Positions 7,506-16,327 of a stretch of DNA of 64,000 nt are shown piece by piece. Source of the DNA: an uncultured Rhodospirillaceae bacterium. GTDB lineage: Bacteria > Pseudomonadota > Alphaproteobacteria > Rhodospirillales > Magnetospirillaceae. The notes beneath the pieces were generated by a model. It ran no database searches and was not told the DNA's origin. It saw only the letters and a list, made by a program, of their open reading frames with translations. The first letter of the stretch is position 1. Each line of letters starts with the position of its first letter. A program made the position numbers and the translations under genes. The stretch lies in NCBI GenBank assembly GCA_937887565.1, contig CALABS010000036.1:262226-326225 (forward strand), in the 5' to 3' direction.

Positions 7506-8990
7506 TCAAATCTCGAATTCGGTTTCCGCCTTCAGCCCGCCGCCGCCGGGGCGCCAGTCGCGGCGCTCCGACAGCGGCACGTTGGGCCGGCCCAGCCGGA
7601 CCGGCTGGGACAACAGGCACCCCGCGACGGCGTCGAGGCCGTCGTCGCGGGCCTTGCCGCCGGGCCGCCATTCGCGCATCTCGGCGACGAAGGGCGTCGC
7701 CCACACCGAGCGGTGGGCATAGAGCGCCCCGGCCGCCAGCACGGCGTCGAAGGCGTCGACGATGCGCTGGTCCTTGGACCGCGTGCTGGCCTGCTCGACC
7801 ACGGCGCAGGGGGTGCCCTGGGCCGCCAGCTCGCGGCGCAGCAGCCCGGGCAGGAAGCGGCCGATGCCGTTGGTTTCCAGCGTCACCGCCGGCAAATGCA
7901 GGTCGCGCACGAAGGCGGCCACCTGGCGGCACAGCTGGGTGGCCTCGTCCACGTCGGCACGCGCCGGGTCGTGGGTCAGGTATTTCACCCGGTGCAGCCA
8001 ATAGCCGCCGTCCTCGGCGGTGAACACGGCAGCCACCACCGAGGAATCGCCCTTGCCGGGCGCCCCGTAGCTGGGGTCCCACCAGCACGCGGCCGACACC
8101 AGCCGCTGGCCGGCCAGCGACAGCACCGGCAGCCGGTTGCCCTCGGCGTAGACCAACTCGGCCTCGTAGAGGCGCAGGCGGTCGGGGTCGAGGCGGCCGT
8201 CGGCGATGTTGACGGGACGCAGCATCATCTGGCTGTCGAACTTGTTGGGCCCCGTCCGCTTGCGGATGGCGCCCACCCGCTCGGCGGGGAAGCGCTCGGG
8301 CCAGGCGCTCTTGCCCCGGGCATCCACCAGCGGAATCTCCAGGCGGTCGAAACCGTCGAGGAACGGGCGGTCCTCGCCGGCCTCCAGCCGGGGCTCGGCG
8401 GCGTAGATGGTGTAGTAGGAATGCGGCGTGCCGACATAGAGCTGAAGGCCGCCGGGCACCAGCACGTATTCGATCTCGGCCAGCCGCTCGCGCAGGTCGG
8501 CCCGCTTGGGGGCGGTGTCGCAGGTGTTGGGCACCTCGACGTCGTCGCAGAGGACGATGTCGGCGCGCGAGCCGGTGATGTTGGCCCCGATGCCCTTGGC
8601 GACCATGGAGGGATCGCGCAGCTCGCCGGGGCGGTTGACGGTGAACTGGTCGCTCGCCCACTGCTCGCGCCGCCGGGGCTTGAGGGCGGCGGTGAGCGGA
8701 TGGCGCTCGACGATGCGCTTGACGTTGCGGACCATCTTCTTGGCCAGGGCGAAGTCGGCGGCCAAAACCATGATGCGCAGGTTGGGGTCGGCCATCAGCA
8801 CCCAGGCGCAGAACAGGCCGACGATGGTGGACTTGCCGGAATTGCGGAAGGCCATCAGCAGCAGCTCGCGCCGGGTGCCGCGCCAGCCGGCCGACAGCCA
8901 GCGCGCCATGCGCAGGTGGTGGCGGGGGGTGCCCTGGCCCAGGCGCTGGTTCCAGATCCAGACGAATTCGGGGAAGTCGGGTGTCTTCAT
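7506..8990 (-). CDS. terL: Phage terminase large subunit
   Basis: This 494-residue protein carries an N-terminal packaging ATPase with Walker A AFRNSGKST (residues 47-55) and Walker B ADIVLCDD (143-150). A C-terminal RuvC-like nuclease domain follows, with Asp in WWDPSYG and in the ARDDGLDAVAGCLL helix. It would cut concatemeric DNA and drive packaging through the portal encoded at 25062-26723. The start overlaps the small terminase stop by four bases. Both ATPase motifs and the nuclease acids look intact, so packaging competence is plausible. Confidence 0.9.
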   Translation of the reverse strand: MKTPDFPEFVWIWNQRLGQGTPRHHLRMARWLSAGWRGTRRELLLMAFRNSGKSTIVGLFCAWVLMADPNLRIMVLAADFALAKKMVRNVKRIVERHPLTAALKPRRREQWASDQFTVNRPGELRDPSMVAKGIGANITGSRADIVLCDDVEVPNTCDTAPKRADLRERLAEIEYVLVPGGLQLYVGTPHSYYTIYAAEPRLEAGEDRPFLDGFDRLEIPLVDARGKSAWPERFPAERVGAIRKRTGPNKFDSQMMLRPVNIADGRLDPDRLRLYEAELVYAEGNRLPVLSLAGQRLVSAACWWDPSYGAPGKGDSSVVAAVFTAEDGGYWLHRVKYLTHDPARADVDEATQLCRQVAAFVRDLHLPAVTLETNGIGRFLPGLLRRELAAQGTPCAVVEQASTRSKDQRIVDAFDAVLAAGALYAHRSVWATPFVAEMREWRPGGKARDDGLDAVAGCLLSQPVRLGRPNVPLSERRDWRPGGGGLKAETEFEI

Positions 8991-9286
8991 TCGTCCTCCT
9001 CCAGGCCGTCGAGCGCCGCGCGGGCGTCGGCCAGCAGGCGGTCGAGGCCGGATACGGCATCGGGTTCGGGCTCGTCGGCCTTGCCCTCGGCCCAGCGGGC
9101 CAGTTTCACCAGCACCTCCACATGGGCCAGCGCCGCCTTGGCCGCCGCGTGCCAGGCGGCGAAGCCCTTGGCGTCGGGCGGCGGCTCGTCGGCGGCGAAA
9201 CGGCCATAGCCGTCCAGCGCCGCCTGGATGCGCGCCGGCAGCACGGCCTGAAGGCGCCGTCGCAGGGTTTCGAGATCCTCGGGCAT
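8987..9286 (-). CDS. Putative phage terminase small subunit
   Basis: This 99-residue, almost entirely helical protein (MPEDLETLRRRLQAVLPAR onward, ending LDGLEEDE) directly precedes the large terminase and overlaps it by ATGA. Position, size and acidic helical composition fit a small terminase or DNA-recognition partner. No helix-turn-helix is obvious, so the functional call rests on context. Confidence 0.6.
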   Translation of the reverse strand: MPEDLETLRRRLQAVLPARIQAALDGYGRFAADEPPPDAKGFAAWHAAAKAALAHVEVLVKLARWAEGKADEPEPDAVSGLDRLLADARAALDGLEEDE

Positions 9287-9298
9287 GGAATGTCTCCG

Positions 9299-9333
9299 AA
9301 AAAGCGGAAGGCCCCGCCGAGGCGGGGCCTTCC
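9299..9333 (-). terminator. Intrinsic terminator after the glycine-rich fibre gene
   Basis: On the minus strand GGAAGGCCCCGCC pairs with GGCGGGGCCTTCC across a 2-base loop, followed by GC and five T. It separates the fibre genes from the terminase genes. Confidence 0.8.
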
Positions 9334-9362
9334 GAGGGGGTCAGGCCGCAATTTGTCCGCTG

Positions 9363-10418
9363 TCAGTAGATCAGGACCGCGCGGCCATCGGCGCCGGGTG
9401 TGGTGGGCAGGATCTGTCCATCTCCGGCGCCGGCTCGGTCGGGGTCGGCATCCTGGGAGGCCCGGCCGATGATACAGCCCGGCCCGAAGGACGAGCCGGC
9501 ACCGCCGGCGGAGGCGTAGAGACCGCCGCCGCCGCCGCCGCCATAGCCGCCGCCGCCGCCGGCACCGCTCGAGGTGATGCCGGAGCCGCCGCCGTGACCA
9601 CCATGGCCGCCTGCGCTTCGTCCACGCCCTCCTCCGGCGGGAAGGGGCACGGGGCTCTGCGCCAGCGCCCCGCCACCGCCGCCGCCACCGGAACCGTCGG
9701 CACCGCCACCACCGCCACCACCACCGTAGGAGAGGTTCGTGGCGTTGAAGCCGCCATCTTCCCCATCGGTTCCTCCGGTGCCGCCGGAACCTCCGGGAGC
9801 CGGCGAGCCGGTTCCACCACCCGCGCTGGAGTGGCGGAGGCTCGTGCCGTTTCCACCGGCCCCGCCCGCGGTGATGGTGCCGCCACCGCCACCGCCGCCG
9901 GAAAAGGAATTGGCGCCGCCGCCGCCGCCACTTCCGTCGCCGTTGCCAGCGTGAGCGCCCTGGGCCGTGAAATACGGCGCCATGCCACCATCGCCGAAGT
10001 TGCCGCCGCCACCGCCGCCGGCTACCGCCAGCAACGTGCCGGAAGACCGACGCAGGCTGGTGCCACCGCCGCCGCTGGATGCGGCATAGGAGGACGCCAC
10101 AAAGCCGCCGCCGCCGCCCTGGCCATCGCCCGGCGAGGGTTCGACCGTCGCATCGCCGCCACGTCCGAGACGAATGACGACGCTGGTCGGCTTCGCCAAC
10201 GCCCCCCTGACGGAGGCGCCGTCACCGCCGTTGCAGGTGGCGCCGCCGCCCCAGAGCTTGATGCCCAGGGTTCCGGTGCCACGGGTCCTGTAAATGTGCA
10301 TTGCGGCGAACCGGCCGCGCTGCGGCTGGCCGAAATCGCCGGTGAAGACATATTTGCTGCCGACCGGGTCAAGACGCCCCGGCAGGCCCGCCCTCAGATG
10401 CAGGGATGAGAATCGCAT
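9363..10418 (-). CDS. Glycine-rich tail fibre-like protein
   Basis: This protein of about 351 residues has a short structured N-terminus (MRFSSLHLRAGLPGRLDPV, then FTGDFGQPQRGRFAAMHIYR and LGIKLWGGGA) followed by roughly 250 residues dominated by Gly runs interspersed with Ser, Ala and Thr, ending GDGQILPTTPGADGRAVLIY. Such polyglycine sandwich domains occur in phage tail tips and adhesins. Its start overlaps the stop of the preceding fibre protein (10418-10420). Receptor binding or fibre-shaft extension is likely. Confidence 0.7.
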   Translation of the reverse strand: MRFSSLHLRAGLPGRLDPVGSKYVFTGDFGQPQRGRFAAMHIYRTRGTGTLGIKLWGGGATCNGGDGASVRGALAKPTSVVIRLGRGGDATVEPSPGDGQGGGGGFVASSYAASSGGGGTSLRRSSGTLLAVAGGGGGGNFGDGGMAPYFTAQGAHAGNGDGSGGGGGANSFSGGGGGGGTITAGGAGGNGTSLRHSSAGGGTGSPAPGGSGGTGGTDGEDGGFNATNLSYGGGGGGGGADGSGGGGGGGALAQSPVPLPAGGGRGRSAGGHGGHGGGSGITSSGAGGGGGYGGGGGGGLYASAGGAGSSFGPGCIIGRASQDADPDRAGAGDGQILPTTPGADGRAVLIY

Positions 10419-11410
10419 CACGCATACTCCGCTCCGATGAACGACGCTAGCCACGTCGCTCCCTGGTCCCAGGTGGACAGGGTGAACAGCGCATACTGTT
10501 CGGCTCCGGTCGGCCACAGCGGAACTTCCCCATAGGGCCATTTGGTGCTGGCCGGTAGGGTGAAGTCATGGCCACCGGCCGAATCTTGGTGCAGCCGGAT
10601 CATGAAGGTGTGAATGCGCCCTGCCATCAGGTTGACGGCGGAAATGCTCGTTGTGCCGATCATGGTGAAGACGAGATTCGGACCAGCGGCACCGTCGAGG
10701 ACCAGGCTTGTGCCACTGCCCAGATCGATCCAGGTTTCACTGCTGTCGGAACTGCGAGCGACGACGAGGGACTGGCCGCCGGCGTCGATCTGGGGCGTGA
10801 GGCTGATCCCATCCCCGGCCACCAGCTTGGCCGCCAGGAAGTCGGCCACCGTGTCGGTGTCCGACACCTTGACGCGGCCGAAGGGGATGTCGGTCAGTCG
10901 CGAGCCATCGACCGCCGGCAGGCGGCCTTCGGCGTCCAACCGGACCAGGTCGCCGGCATCGGTGCCGGCGTCCAGCACCGCCGCCGAGCCCAGGCCCAGG
11001 TTGTCCCGCGCCGCCGCCGCGTCGGGCAGGTCGGCCAGGTTCTGGTCCTTGCGCAGATAGTCGTCGCCGTCGAAGGTGGCCGAGACCACCAGGGTCTCGC
11101 GGCCCGCGACGGTCTGGCGGGTGATGGCGACGTTGTCGCCGGCCACCAGCTTGTCCTCCAGGAAGCCGGGAATGTCGTGGCCGGACACCTCGACCTTGCC
11201 GAGACGATGCAAGGTGACGACGGCGCCGGCCAGGGGGGGATTGACGAAGGTGACGTGGCCGCCGTCGCTGGCGCCCTCGCCGGTGATGGTGACGCCCTCG
11301 GTGACGACGGCGCCGTCGACGCGGATCTCGAGTTCCTTCTCGCTGAAGATGGCGAAGGGATAGGCGAACAGACGGGTCGAGCCGTCGGCGATGATGGTGG
11401 TGATGCTCAT
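10418..11410 (-). CDS. Tail fibre protein, short paralogue
   Basis: This 330-residue protein begins MSITTIIADGSTRLFAYPFAIF, the same adaptor-type N-terminus as the fibre at 11563-13776 (VADGVQSAFSFPFAIF). Both then share VTLRR/VTLHR and LVAGDGI/LVAGEGI beta-rich repeats. The DNLGLGSAAV segment is a common tail-fibre repeat. The N-terminus probably docks on the tail tube and the C-terminal third (from TWIDLGSGTSLV) is a separate beta domain. It is coupled to the downstream glycine-rich gene. Confidence 0.75.
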   Translation of the reverse strand: MSITTIIADGSTRLFAYPFAIFSEKELEIRVDGAVVTEGVTITGEGASDGGHVTFVNPPLAGAVVTLHRLGKVEVSGHDIPGFLEDKLVAGDNVAITRQTVAGRETLVVSATFDGDDYLRKDQNLADLPDAAAARDNLGLGSAAVLDAGTDAGDLVRLDAEGRLPAVDGSRLTDIPFGRVKVSDTDTVADFLAAKLVAGDGISLTPQIDAGGQSLVVARSSDSSETWIDLGSGTSLVLDGAAGPNLVFTMIGTTSISAVNLMAGRIHTFMIRLHQDSAGGHDFTLPASTKWPYGEVPLWPTGAEQYALFTLSTWDQGATWLASFIGAEYA

Positions 11411-11431
11411 GGTGTCTTCCTTTCAGGGATG

Positions 11432-11466
11432 AAAAGCGAAAGGCCCCGCCGAAGCGGGGCCTTTCG
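11432..11466 (-). terminator. Intrinsic terminator between fibre genes
   Basis: A 13-bp stem (CGAAAGGCCCCGC with GCGGGGCCTTTCG) is followed on the minus strand by CTTTTC. It lies downstream of the small gene at 11473-11556 and upstream of the short fibre gene. Confidence 0.7.
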
Positions 11467-11472
11467 CGGGGG

Positions 11473-11556
11473 TCAGGCGGCCGGAACGGGGTCCGGCCGC
11501 TTGGGGGTCCTCACCGGCTTGTCGCCGGGCTTGATGGGGAACGGGGGCATGGTCAT
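11473..11556 (-). CDS. Very small Pro/Lys-rich phage peptide
   Basis: A 27-codon frame starts at ATG 11554-11556, six bases after the stop of the large fibre gene, and has an AAGGAG sequence just upstream. The peptide reads MTMPPFPIKPGDKPVRTPKR and then PDPVPAA. A good ribosome binding site, the position inside the fibre operon and the terminator right after it favour a real gene. Function unknown. Confidence 0.4.
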   Translation of the reverse strand: MTMPPFPIKPGDKPVRTPKRPDPVPAA

Positions 11557-11562
11557 GTCTCC

Positions 11563-13776
11563 TTATCGCCACTGGATCCAGACGCCGTGCAGGCTCTGGA
11601 GTCTGTTGTTGAGGGTGCGGACACGCCACTTCATGGCAGTGCCGGTGGGCTGGTCGGCAATATTGGCCGTGCCGGCCAGGATGGTGGTGGTGGCGTCGAA
11701 GGCGCCTTCGTCCGCCAACTCGACGGCGGTCCAGGTGACGCCGCCGTCGCGGCTGACCTCGGCGATCAGGTCGGTGTTCGGCGTCACCGCGTCGACGGGC
11801 TGATGCAGCAGGACCAGCCGCGCCTCGACGGGGGGAGTCGAGGCCGCCAGCACCCCCTGCGAGGCCAGGGTCATGTTGGTCACCGTCTGGTTGACGGACC
11901 AGCGCACCTCCCCGAAGGTCGGTTTCGGGTTCTCGTTGGCGGTGCCGCCGTGACCGAGGGCCTGAAAGCACGGTGCCGTGGTGGCGAAGCCCGCGAAGGT
12001 GTGGAGGGTGACGCCGTTGTGTTCGGCGGTCAGCGTCGATCCGCGCCGGCGCAGAGTGAAAACATCGCCGGCCGCGATGGCCCGCACCACCGAGGCCTGG
12101 GCGGTCTGCTGGCGGTAGAAGGTGATGGTCTGGCTGGCGCCGACGCCACTGTGGGTGAGGAAGAACAGGTTGGATACGTTCTCGTTGTAGGGGCACCCGC
12201 CGACGAACCCGGACACCAGCGACACGCCGAACTGGAACGAGGCGTTTGCACCCGCGCCGCCGTTGCCGGTCTCGCTGCGCTGGGTGAAGCTGTACTCAAA
12301 ATCGCCGGTCAGGTCGGCCGAGGACCGGTAGACACCGAAATTCCAGCTGGCGTCGGTGCGGAAGATGTCGCCATTGGCCGCGAACACGAAGCGCGATACG
12401 TAGGCGCCGCCCCAGCCGGAGGAGCTGGAGTTGGTGGCGGTCGTGGAGGTTTCGTTCCGATAGCGATCGGTGGCGGAGTCGTAGACTTGACCGTCCGACG
12501 AGCCCTGCGGCAGCTCCATCATCTCGACCTCGTCGATTTCGAGGTAAGAATTTGGAGGGGCGGCGGTGCACAGCAGCCGCCAGTACCTGTGCGATCCCCT
12601 GGAAGGAAGCGCGAAGGTCTGTTTGGTGCTGACTGGCGCCGGACTGATGCTTGTCGCATCCAACCATGCCACGGCGTCGTCGGAGTACTGCACCTTCATG
12701 CCGGTTGTGTAATAGATGCTGTAGAATTGCAGCGTGACCTGTCGGACGGCTTTTGCGTTGCCAGCCCCGAAGTCATACCCGATCCACGCCGTGTTGACGG
12801 CGGCAGCGCCCTGCTGTACCGCAACCCACTGGCTGATCTGAGCCCCGGTAAGGGCGTTGTCGAACGCCAGTGACGGCAAGTACATAGTGTAGTATCCGCC
12901 AGAGATGGCGGTTCCTCCGGTGCATAGATCGGAGGTGTATCCCTTGAGAATTCCGCTCTCGTCCTCGAACTCGTCGGCCCAGCCGTCGACCATCTTCAAC
13001 ACCGACCAGCCGGCGTCGATCTGGTCGCGCAAGGTGTTCACGGCCAAATTGGTCTCCAGGAAGGCCAGGCGGTCGAGAACCGAGGTCGACAGGATGGTGG
13101 CGACGGTCAGGCGCTCGTCGCCGCCATCGGTGGATTCGGTCAGGGTGATGCCCTCGCCGGCCACCAGCTTGACCGTCAGCGGCCCGGCCAGGGTGTCGTT
13201 GGGCGACACCCGCACGCCGCCCGCCGAGACCACCGCGATGTCGCGCGCGGCGATGGCCTCCGCCGCCGCCTGGGTGGCGTCGCCCATCGCATCGGGGTCG
13301 TTGGTGGTGTTGACCAGGGCGGTGCCGTCATCGTTCCAGCGTAAACCGCGCCGGGGCGCCGGCTCAGGCAGGGTCAGGTCGGCGGTGGACGCCGAGGTGG
13401 GCGAGCGCTTGACCGTCCGCTCCAATTCCTCGGCCACCTGCTGGACGGCGGCGACCTGGAAGTCGAGCTCGTCGTTCAGCGTCTTGGCGCGGATCAACCC
13501 GTCGACCTGGTAGTCGGTGGTGCGCGCCAACGCCAGCCGCCGCCGTAGCGTCACCCCCGTGCCCGGAGGCGGCGGCGGCGCGAAGATGGCGGTGCCACCG
13601 GTGCTGATGCCGGCGCCCGACACCGTGTAGCCCGTGGTCTGCTTGCCGTCGCCCAGCCACACCTCGAGGTCGGCGTCGCGGAAGATGGCGAAGGGAAACG
13701 AAAACGCGCTCTGGACGCCATCGGCCACGTAATGAATGCGCGGCTGGATGTCGTTGATCTGGATGTGTTCGGTCAT
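11563..13776 (-). CDS. Large tail fibre / receptor-binding protein with discoidin-like domain
   Basis: This 737-residue protein begins MTEHIQINDIQPRIHYVADG and shares its first 200 residues with the short fibre at 10418-11410. Residues about 270-420 (PSLAFDNALTGAQISQWVAV, AWIGYDFGAGNAKAVRQVTL, YWRLLCTAAP) look like an F5/8 type C (discoidin) carbohydrate-binding domain. A jelly-roll-like region follows (GDIFRTDASWNFGVYRS to HTFAGFATTAP) and a final beta domain ends the protein. It is therefore a probable surface-glycan receptor binder. Downstream it is followed by a short peptide gene and the short fibre gene. Confidence 0.8.
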   Translation of the reverse strand: MTEHIQINDIQPRIHYVADGVQSAFSFPFAIFRDADLEVWLGDGKQTTGYTVSGAGISTGGTAIFAPPPPPGTGVTLRRRLALARTTDYQVDGLIRAKTLNDELDFQVAAVQQVAEELERTVKRSPTSASTADLTLPEPAPRRGLRWNDDGTALVNTTNDPDAMGDATQAAAEAIAARDIAVVSAGGVRVSPNDTLAGPLTVKLVAGEGITLTESTDGGDERLTVATILSTSVLDRLAFLETNLAVNTLRDQIDAGWSVLKMVDGWADEFEDESGILKGYTSDLCTGGTAISGGYYTMYLPSLAFDNALTGAQISQWVAVQQGAAAVNTAWIGYDFGAGNAKAVRQVTLQFYSIYYTTGMKVQYSDDAVAWLDATSISPAPVSTKQTFALPSRGSHRYWRLLCTAAPPNSYLEIDEVEMMELPQGSSDGQVYDSATDRYRNETSTTATNSSSSGWGGAYVSRFVFAANGDIFRTDASWNFGVYRSSADLTGDFEYSFTQRSETGNGGAGANASFQFGVSLVSGFVGGCPYNENVSNLFFLTHSGVGASQTITFYRQQTAQASVVRAIAAGDVFTLRRRGSTLTAEHNGVTLHTFAGFATTAPCFQALGHGGTANENPKPTFGEVRWSVNQTVTNMTLASQGVLAASTPPVEARLVLLHQPVDAVTPNTDLIAEVSRDGGVTWTAVELADEGAFDATTTILAGTANIADQPTGTAMKWRVRTLNNRLQSLHGVWIQWR

Positions 13777-13787
13777 GGTATGTTCTC

Positions 13788-15686
13788 CTATTCGGTCAGT
13801 TTCATCTCGGTGGACACCGCCAGAACCGTGCAGGGCAGCGGCACGTCCTGGGCGATCCGCCACAGGGGCTGGAAGGCGTCGCGCTTCCAGCCGATGGCGC
13901 GAATGGTCACGTCGCCCGAGAAATTGGCCGGCGAGGCGTCGAAGCGGTCGCGGCCGAAGCGGCGGAACGGGATCGAGGTCAGTCCCCGCCCGGTGTCGAT
14001 GGCCAAGGCCTGGGTGTCGAGCAGGCGGAAACAGGCCCGCACCAGCCGGGCGATGGTGCCCGGACCGGCGCCGCCGCCCTGGGTGACCGGCGGCAAGGGC
14101 TCGATCTCCAGCAGGAAGGGCAGGCCGGCCTGGACCGAACCCGCCGGCTCGGCCAGGGTGACGGCGCCGCCGGCCACCGCGTGGGTGGAGATGGCGCCGC
14201 CATCGGCGACCACCGTCACCTCACGGCCTTCCAGATGGTCGAGGCCGGCCCAGGTGGCGATGGGCGTGGCAACGTTGCCGGTCATGGACGAGTCGAGGTG
14301 GACGGCATCGTCGAACACCTCGATCTGCCACGCGCCCTGGCGCTCGACCAGCACGTGGACGTCGCCCTCGACCACCGCCACCGACCGGAAGGCGCCGTCG
14401 GTGTGATGCTTGCACCAGGCGGTCACCTTCTCGGCGCGGTAGATGGTCAGGGTGCCCAGCCCGCCGTCGCCCATCACGATGTGGAACAGGCGGCGGCCGG
14501 CGTCGTAGTCCATGTCGACGGGCGCAGCCATCAGATGCTTGGCCAGCATGGCGAGGTCGGTGGCCTGGTAGGCCTGCTCGACATCGGCGAACAGGAACTC
14601 GCGCAGATCCTTGCCATTCCTGGACACGAACAAGGTGGCGCCGTCCACGTCGCGCGGCGGCACGGTACGGTCAACGGGCGAGCCGACCCGGGTCTGCCGC
14701 GTCAGCTGGATCTGGGTCGGCGTCAGCGGCTGGCCCGAGACCATCCACTCGGCCCCCGAGGTGAACACCTGCAGATGGCGGCCCGAGAACACGGCGCGGA
14801 TGGCGTTGACCTGGTCCGACAGCAGGGCGAACTCGATGGCCTCGTCGTCGAGACCCTCGCCGAGGTCGAAATTGAACAGGTCCGACGACTTGGACAGCCA
14901 CAGCCGGTTGGGCAGGTCGCGCGAGCCGCCGATCACCAGACGGTCCTGGTGGAAGCACGCCGAGACCGGCCAGCCGCGCAGGGCCGACAGCGCCTGCTCC
15001 TCCCAGTCCTCGGTGGCGGCGGTCCCCACCAGCGTCTGCTTGACCTCGGCGGTGGCCTGGGTCGCCGAGGCGACGGCGGTGATCCTCACCTCCTTCTGCT
15101 GGAGGCGGAACCGCAGCCCCACATGCCCGGCCTGGAAGACATCGGCCGAGGCGGTCAGGGTGACGGCGCCCGAGGTGGTGGACGGCGTCAGCGTGACCTT
15201 GTCGTCGGCGAACTTGTGATAGGGCTGCTGGATGACGCCGTCCTTCTCGTAGAAGGTCCATTCGACGATGGTCCAGTCCGCGTGCGAAGTTCGCGTGATC
15301 CGGCGCGGGGAGACCTCGGGATGGACCACCAGCAAGGTGTCGGCGGTCTGGGTCCAGTTGAGCTGGCGGATCTGGGCGGCGGTCCACGGGGTGGCGAAAT
15401 CGGCCACCTTGGCGCCGTCGGCATAGACGTCGATGCGGAGGTCGGTGACCACCAGCAGATAGGTCTGCTCGGTGTTGAACTCGAAGGCGATCAGCCGTCC
15501 GGGCCCCGACGCGGTGTCCACGTAGCGCAGGCCCGACCGCCGCGACACCCCGCCGGTGGGCGAGATGAACACGTTGCGGAGCTTCATGGCGCCGTTGGCA
15601 TAGGCCGACAGGTCGCCGCGCCCCATCATGTCGAGGGACAGCTCGCCGGCGGTGAAGTTGGACTTGGACAGGGTGACCTTGCTCAT
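13788..15686 (-). CDS. Tail tubular protein B (nozzle)
   Basis: This 632-residue protein begins MSKVTLSKSNFTAGELSLDM and contains YANGAMKLRNVFISPTGGVSRR, RLIAFEFNTEQTYLLVV and HQDRLVIGGSRDLPNRLWLS, all typical of the nozzle/tail tubular B family of podoviruses and related stubby-tailed phages. It would form the tail nozzle beneath the adaptor ring. The start overlaps the stop of tail tubular A by four bases. Confidence 0.85.
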   Translation of the reverse strand: MSKVTLSKSNFTAGELSLDMMGRGDLSAYANGAMKLRNVFISPTGGVSRRSGLRYVDTASGPGRLIAFEFNTEQTYLLVVTDLRIDVYADGAKVADFATPWTAAQIRQLNWTQTADTLLVVHPEVSPRRITRTSHADWTIVEWTFYEKDGVIQQPYHKFADDKVTLTPSTTSGAVTLTASADVFQAGHVGLRFRLQQKEVRITAVASATQATAEVKQTLVGTAATEDWEEQALSALRGWPVSACFHQDRLVIGGSRDLPNRLWLSKSSDLFNFDLGEGLDDEAIEFALLSDQVNAIRAVFSGRHLQVFTSGAEWMVSGQPLTPTQIQLTRQTRVGSPVDRTVPPRDVDGATLFVSRNGKDLREFLFADVEQAYQATDLAMLAKHLMAAPVDMDYDAGRRLFHIVMGDGGLGTLTIYRAEKVTAWCKHHTDGAFRSVAVVEGDVHVLVERQGAWQIEVFDDAVHLDSSMTGNVATPIATWAGLDHLEGREVTVVADGGAISTHAVAGGAVTLAEPAGSVQAGLPFLLEIEPLPPVTQGGGAGPGTIARLVRACFRLLDTQALAIDTGRGLTSIPFRRFGRDRFDASPANFSGDVTIRAIGWKRDAFQPLWRIAQDVPLPCTVLAVSTEMKLTE

Positions 15687-16252
15687 GACCGCACCTCGAC
15701 CAGCGGGAAGTGGGTGATGGCCGAGGGAATGTCCTGCTGGCCGTCGATCAGCTTGGCGCGGCGGAACTCGTCCTCGGACAGCCGGTACAGGAACTCGGCC
15801 CGGGTCGTGCTCTCGGTCAGCGGAATGCAGAATTCCGCCGCCAGCCGCGCGATCAGCGCCTGGTCGAAGAACGGCGGGAACGACAGCTCGTCGGGGCGGA
15901 AGACGTAGGTCAGCACCACCTGCTCGGCGTCGGTGTGCAGCCGGTTCTCGGCGATGCGGTAGACCAGGCCGGCGCCGGCACCCGACACGCCCGCCGACAG
16001 CGCCCGCAGGAAATCGGCGGGAAGCTGGAAGGCATAAGCGAAATCGGCCACCGGCTCGGCCATCAGGCGCGGCAGGGTGGCCTGGCCGGTGGCGAAGTTC
16101 CACGGATGCGACGACAGCATGGCGTCGCGGATGGCGGGATACAGGTTGGCGGCGACCTCGGACTCGGCCGTGCCTTCCTCGAAGGACGCGATGGTCGCGG
16201 CGCCGACCTTGATGAGCGCGCGCGAGCACAGCGCGATGGCGGACAGTGCCAT
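15683..16252 (-). CDS. Tail tubular protein A (adaptor ring)
   Basis: This 189-residue protein begins MALSAIALCSRALIKVGAAT, followed by ASFEEGTAESEVAANLYPA and RDAMLSSHPWNFA, the hallmark of the tail tubular A/gp11-like adaptor family. It bridges portal and nozzle. The family is normally 180-200 residues, so it is full length, and it is coupled to the nozzle gene. Confidence 0.85.
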   Translation of the reverse strand: MALSAIALCSRALIKVGAATIASFEEGTAESEVAANLYPAIRDAMLSSHPWNFATGQATLPRLMAEPVADFAYAFQLPADFLRALSAGVSGAGAGLVYRIAENRLHTDAEQVVLTYVFRPDELSFPPFFDQALIARLAAEFCIPLTESTTRAEFLYRLSEDEFRRAKLIDGQQDIPSAITHFPLVEVRS

Positions 16253-16291
16253 GGCGGTTCTCCTTGGGTGACGGGATGTGCGGTTCGGGTT

Positions 16292-16320
16292 CCCCCTCCC
16301 TCGGCTCCGCCGGGGGAGGG
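16292..16320. repeat. CCCTCCC hairpin repeat
   Basis: CCCTCCC and GGGAGGG arms enclose an inner CGGC-TCC-GCCG stem. A related hairpin lies at 18738-18766, beside the second trunk gene. Both look like members of a dispersed GC-rich palindromic family and lie just past the 3' ends of the trunk genes. Confidence 0.5.
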
Positions 16321-16327
16321 CTGGGGT

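Noticed and set aside
9285..10409. Long plus-strand frames over the glycine-rich fibre gene
   Set aside because: They are Ala/Gly/Thr-rich mirror images of the minus-strand GGC/GGT codons and have no independent domain.
11563..13776. Diversity-generating retroelement as in phage BPP-1
   Set aside because: The structural genes resemble BPP-1, but there is no reverse transcriptase gene and no template/variable repeat pair near the fibre genes.
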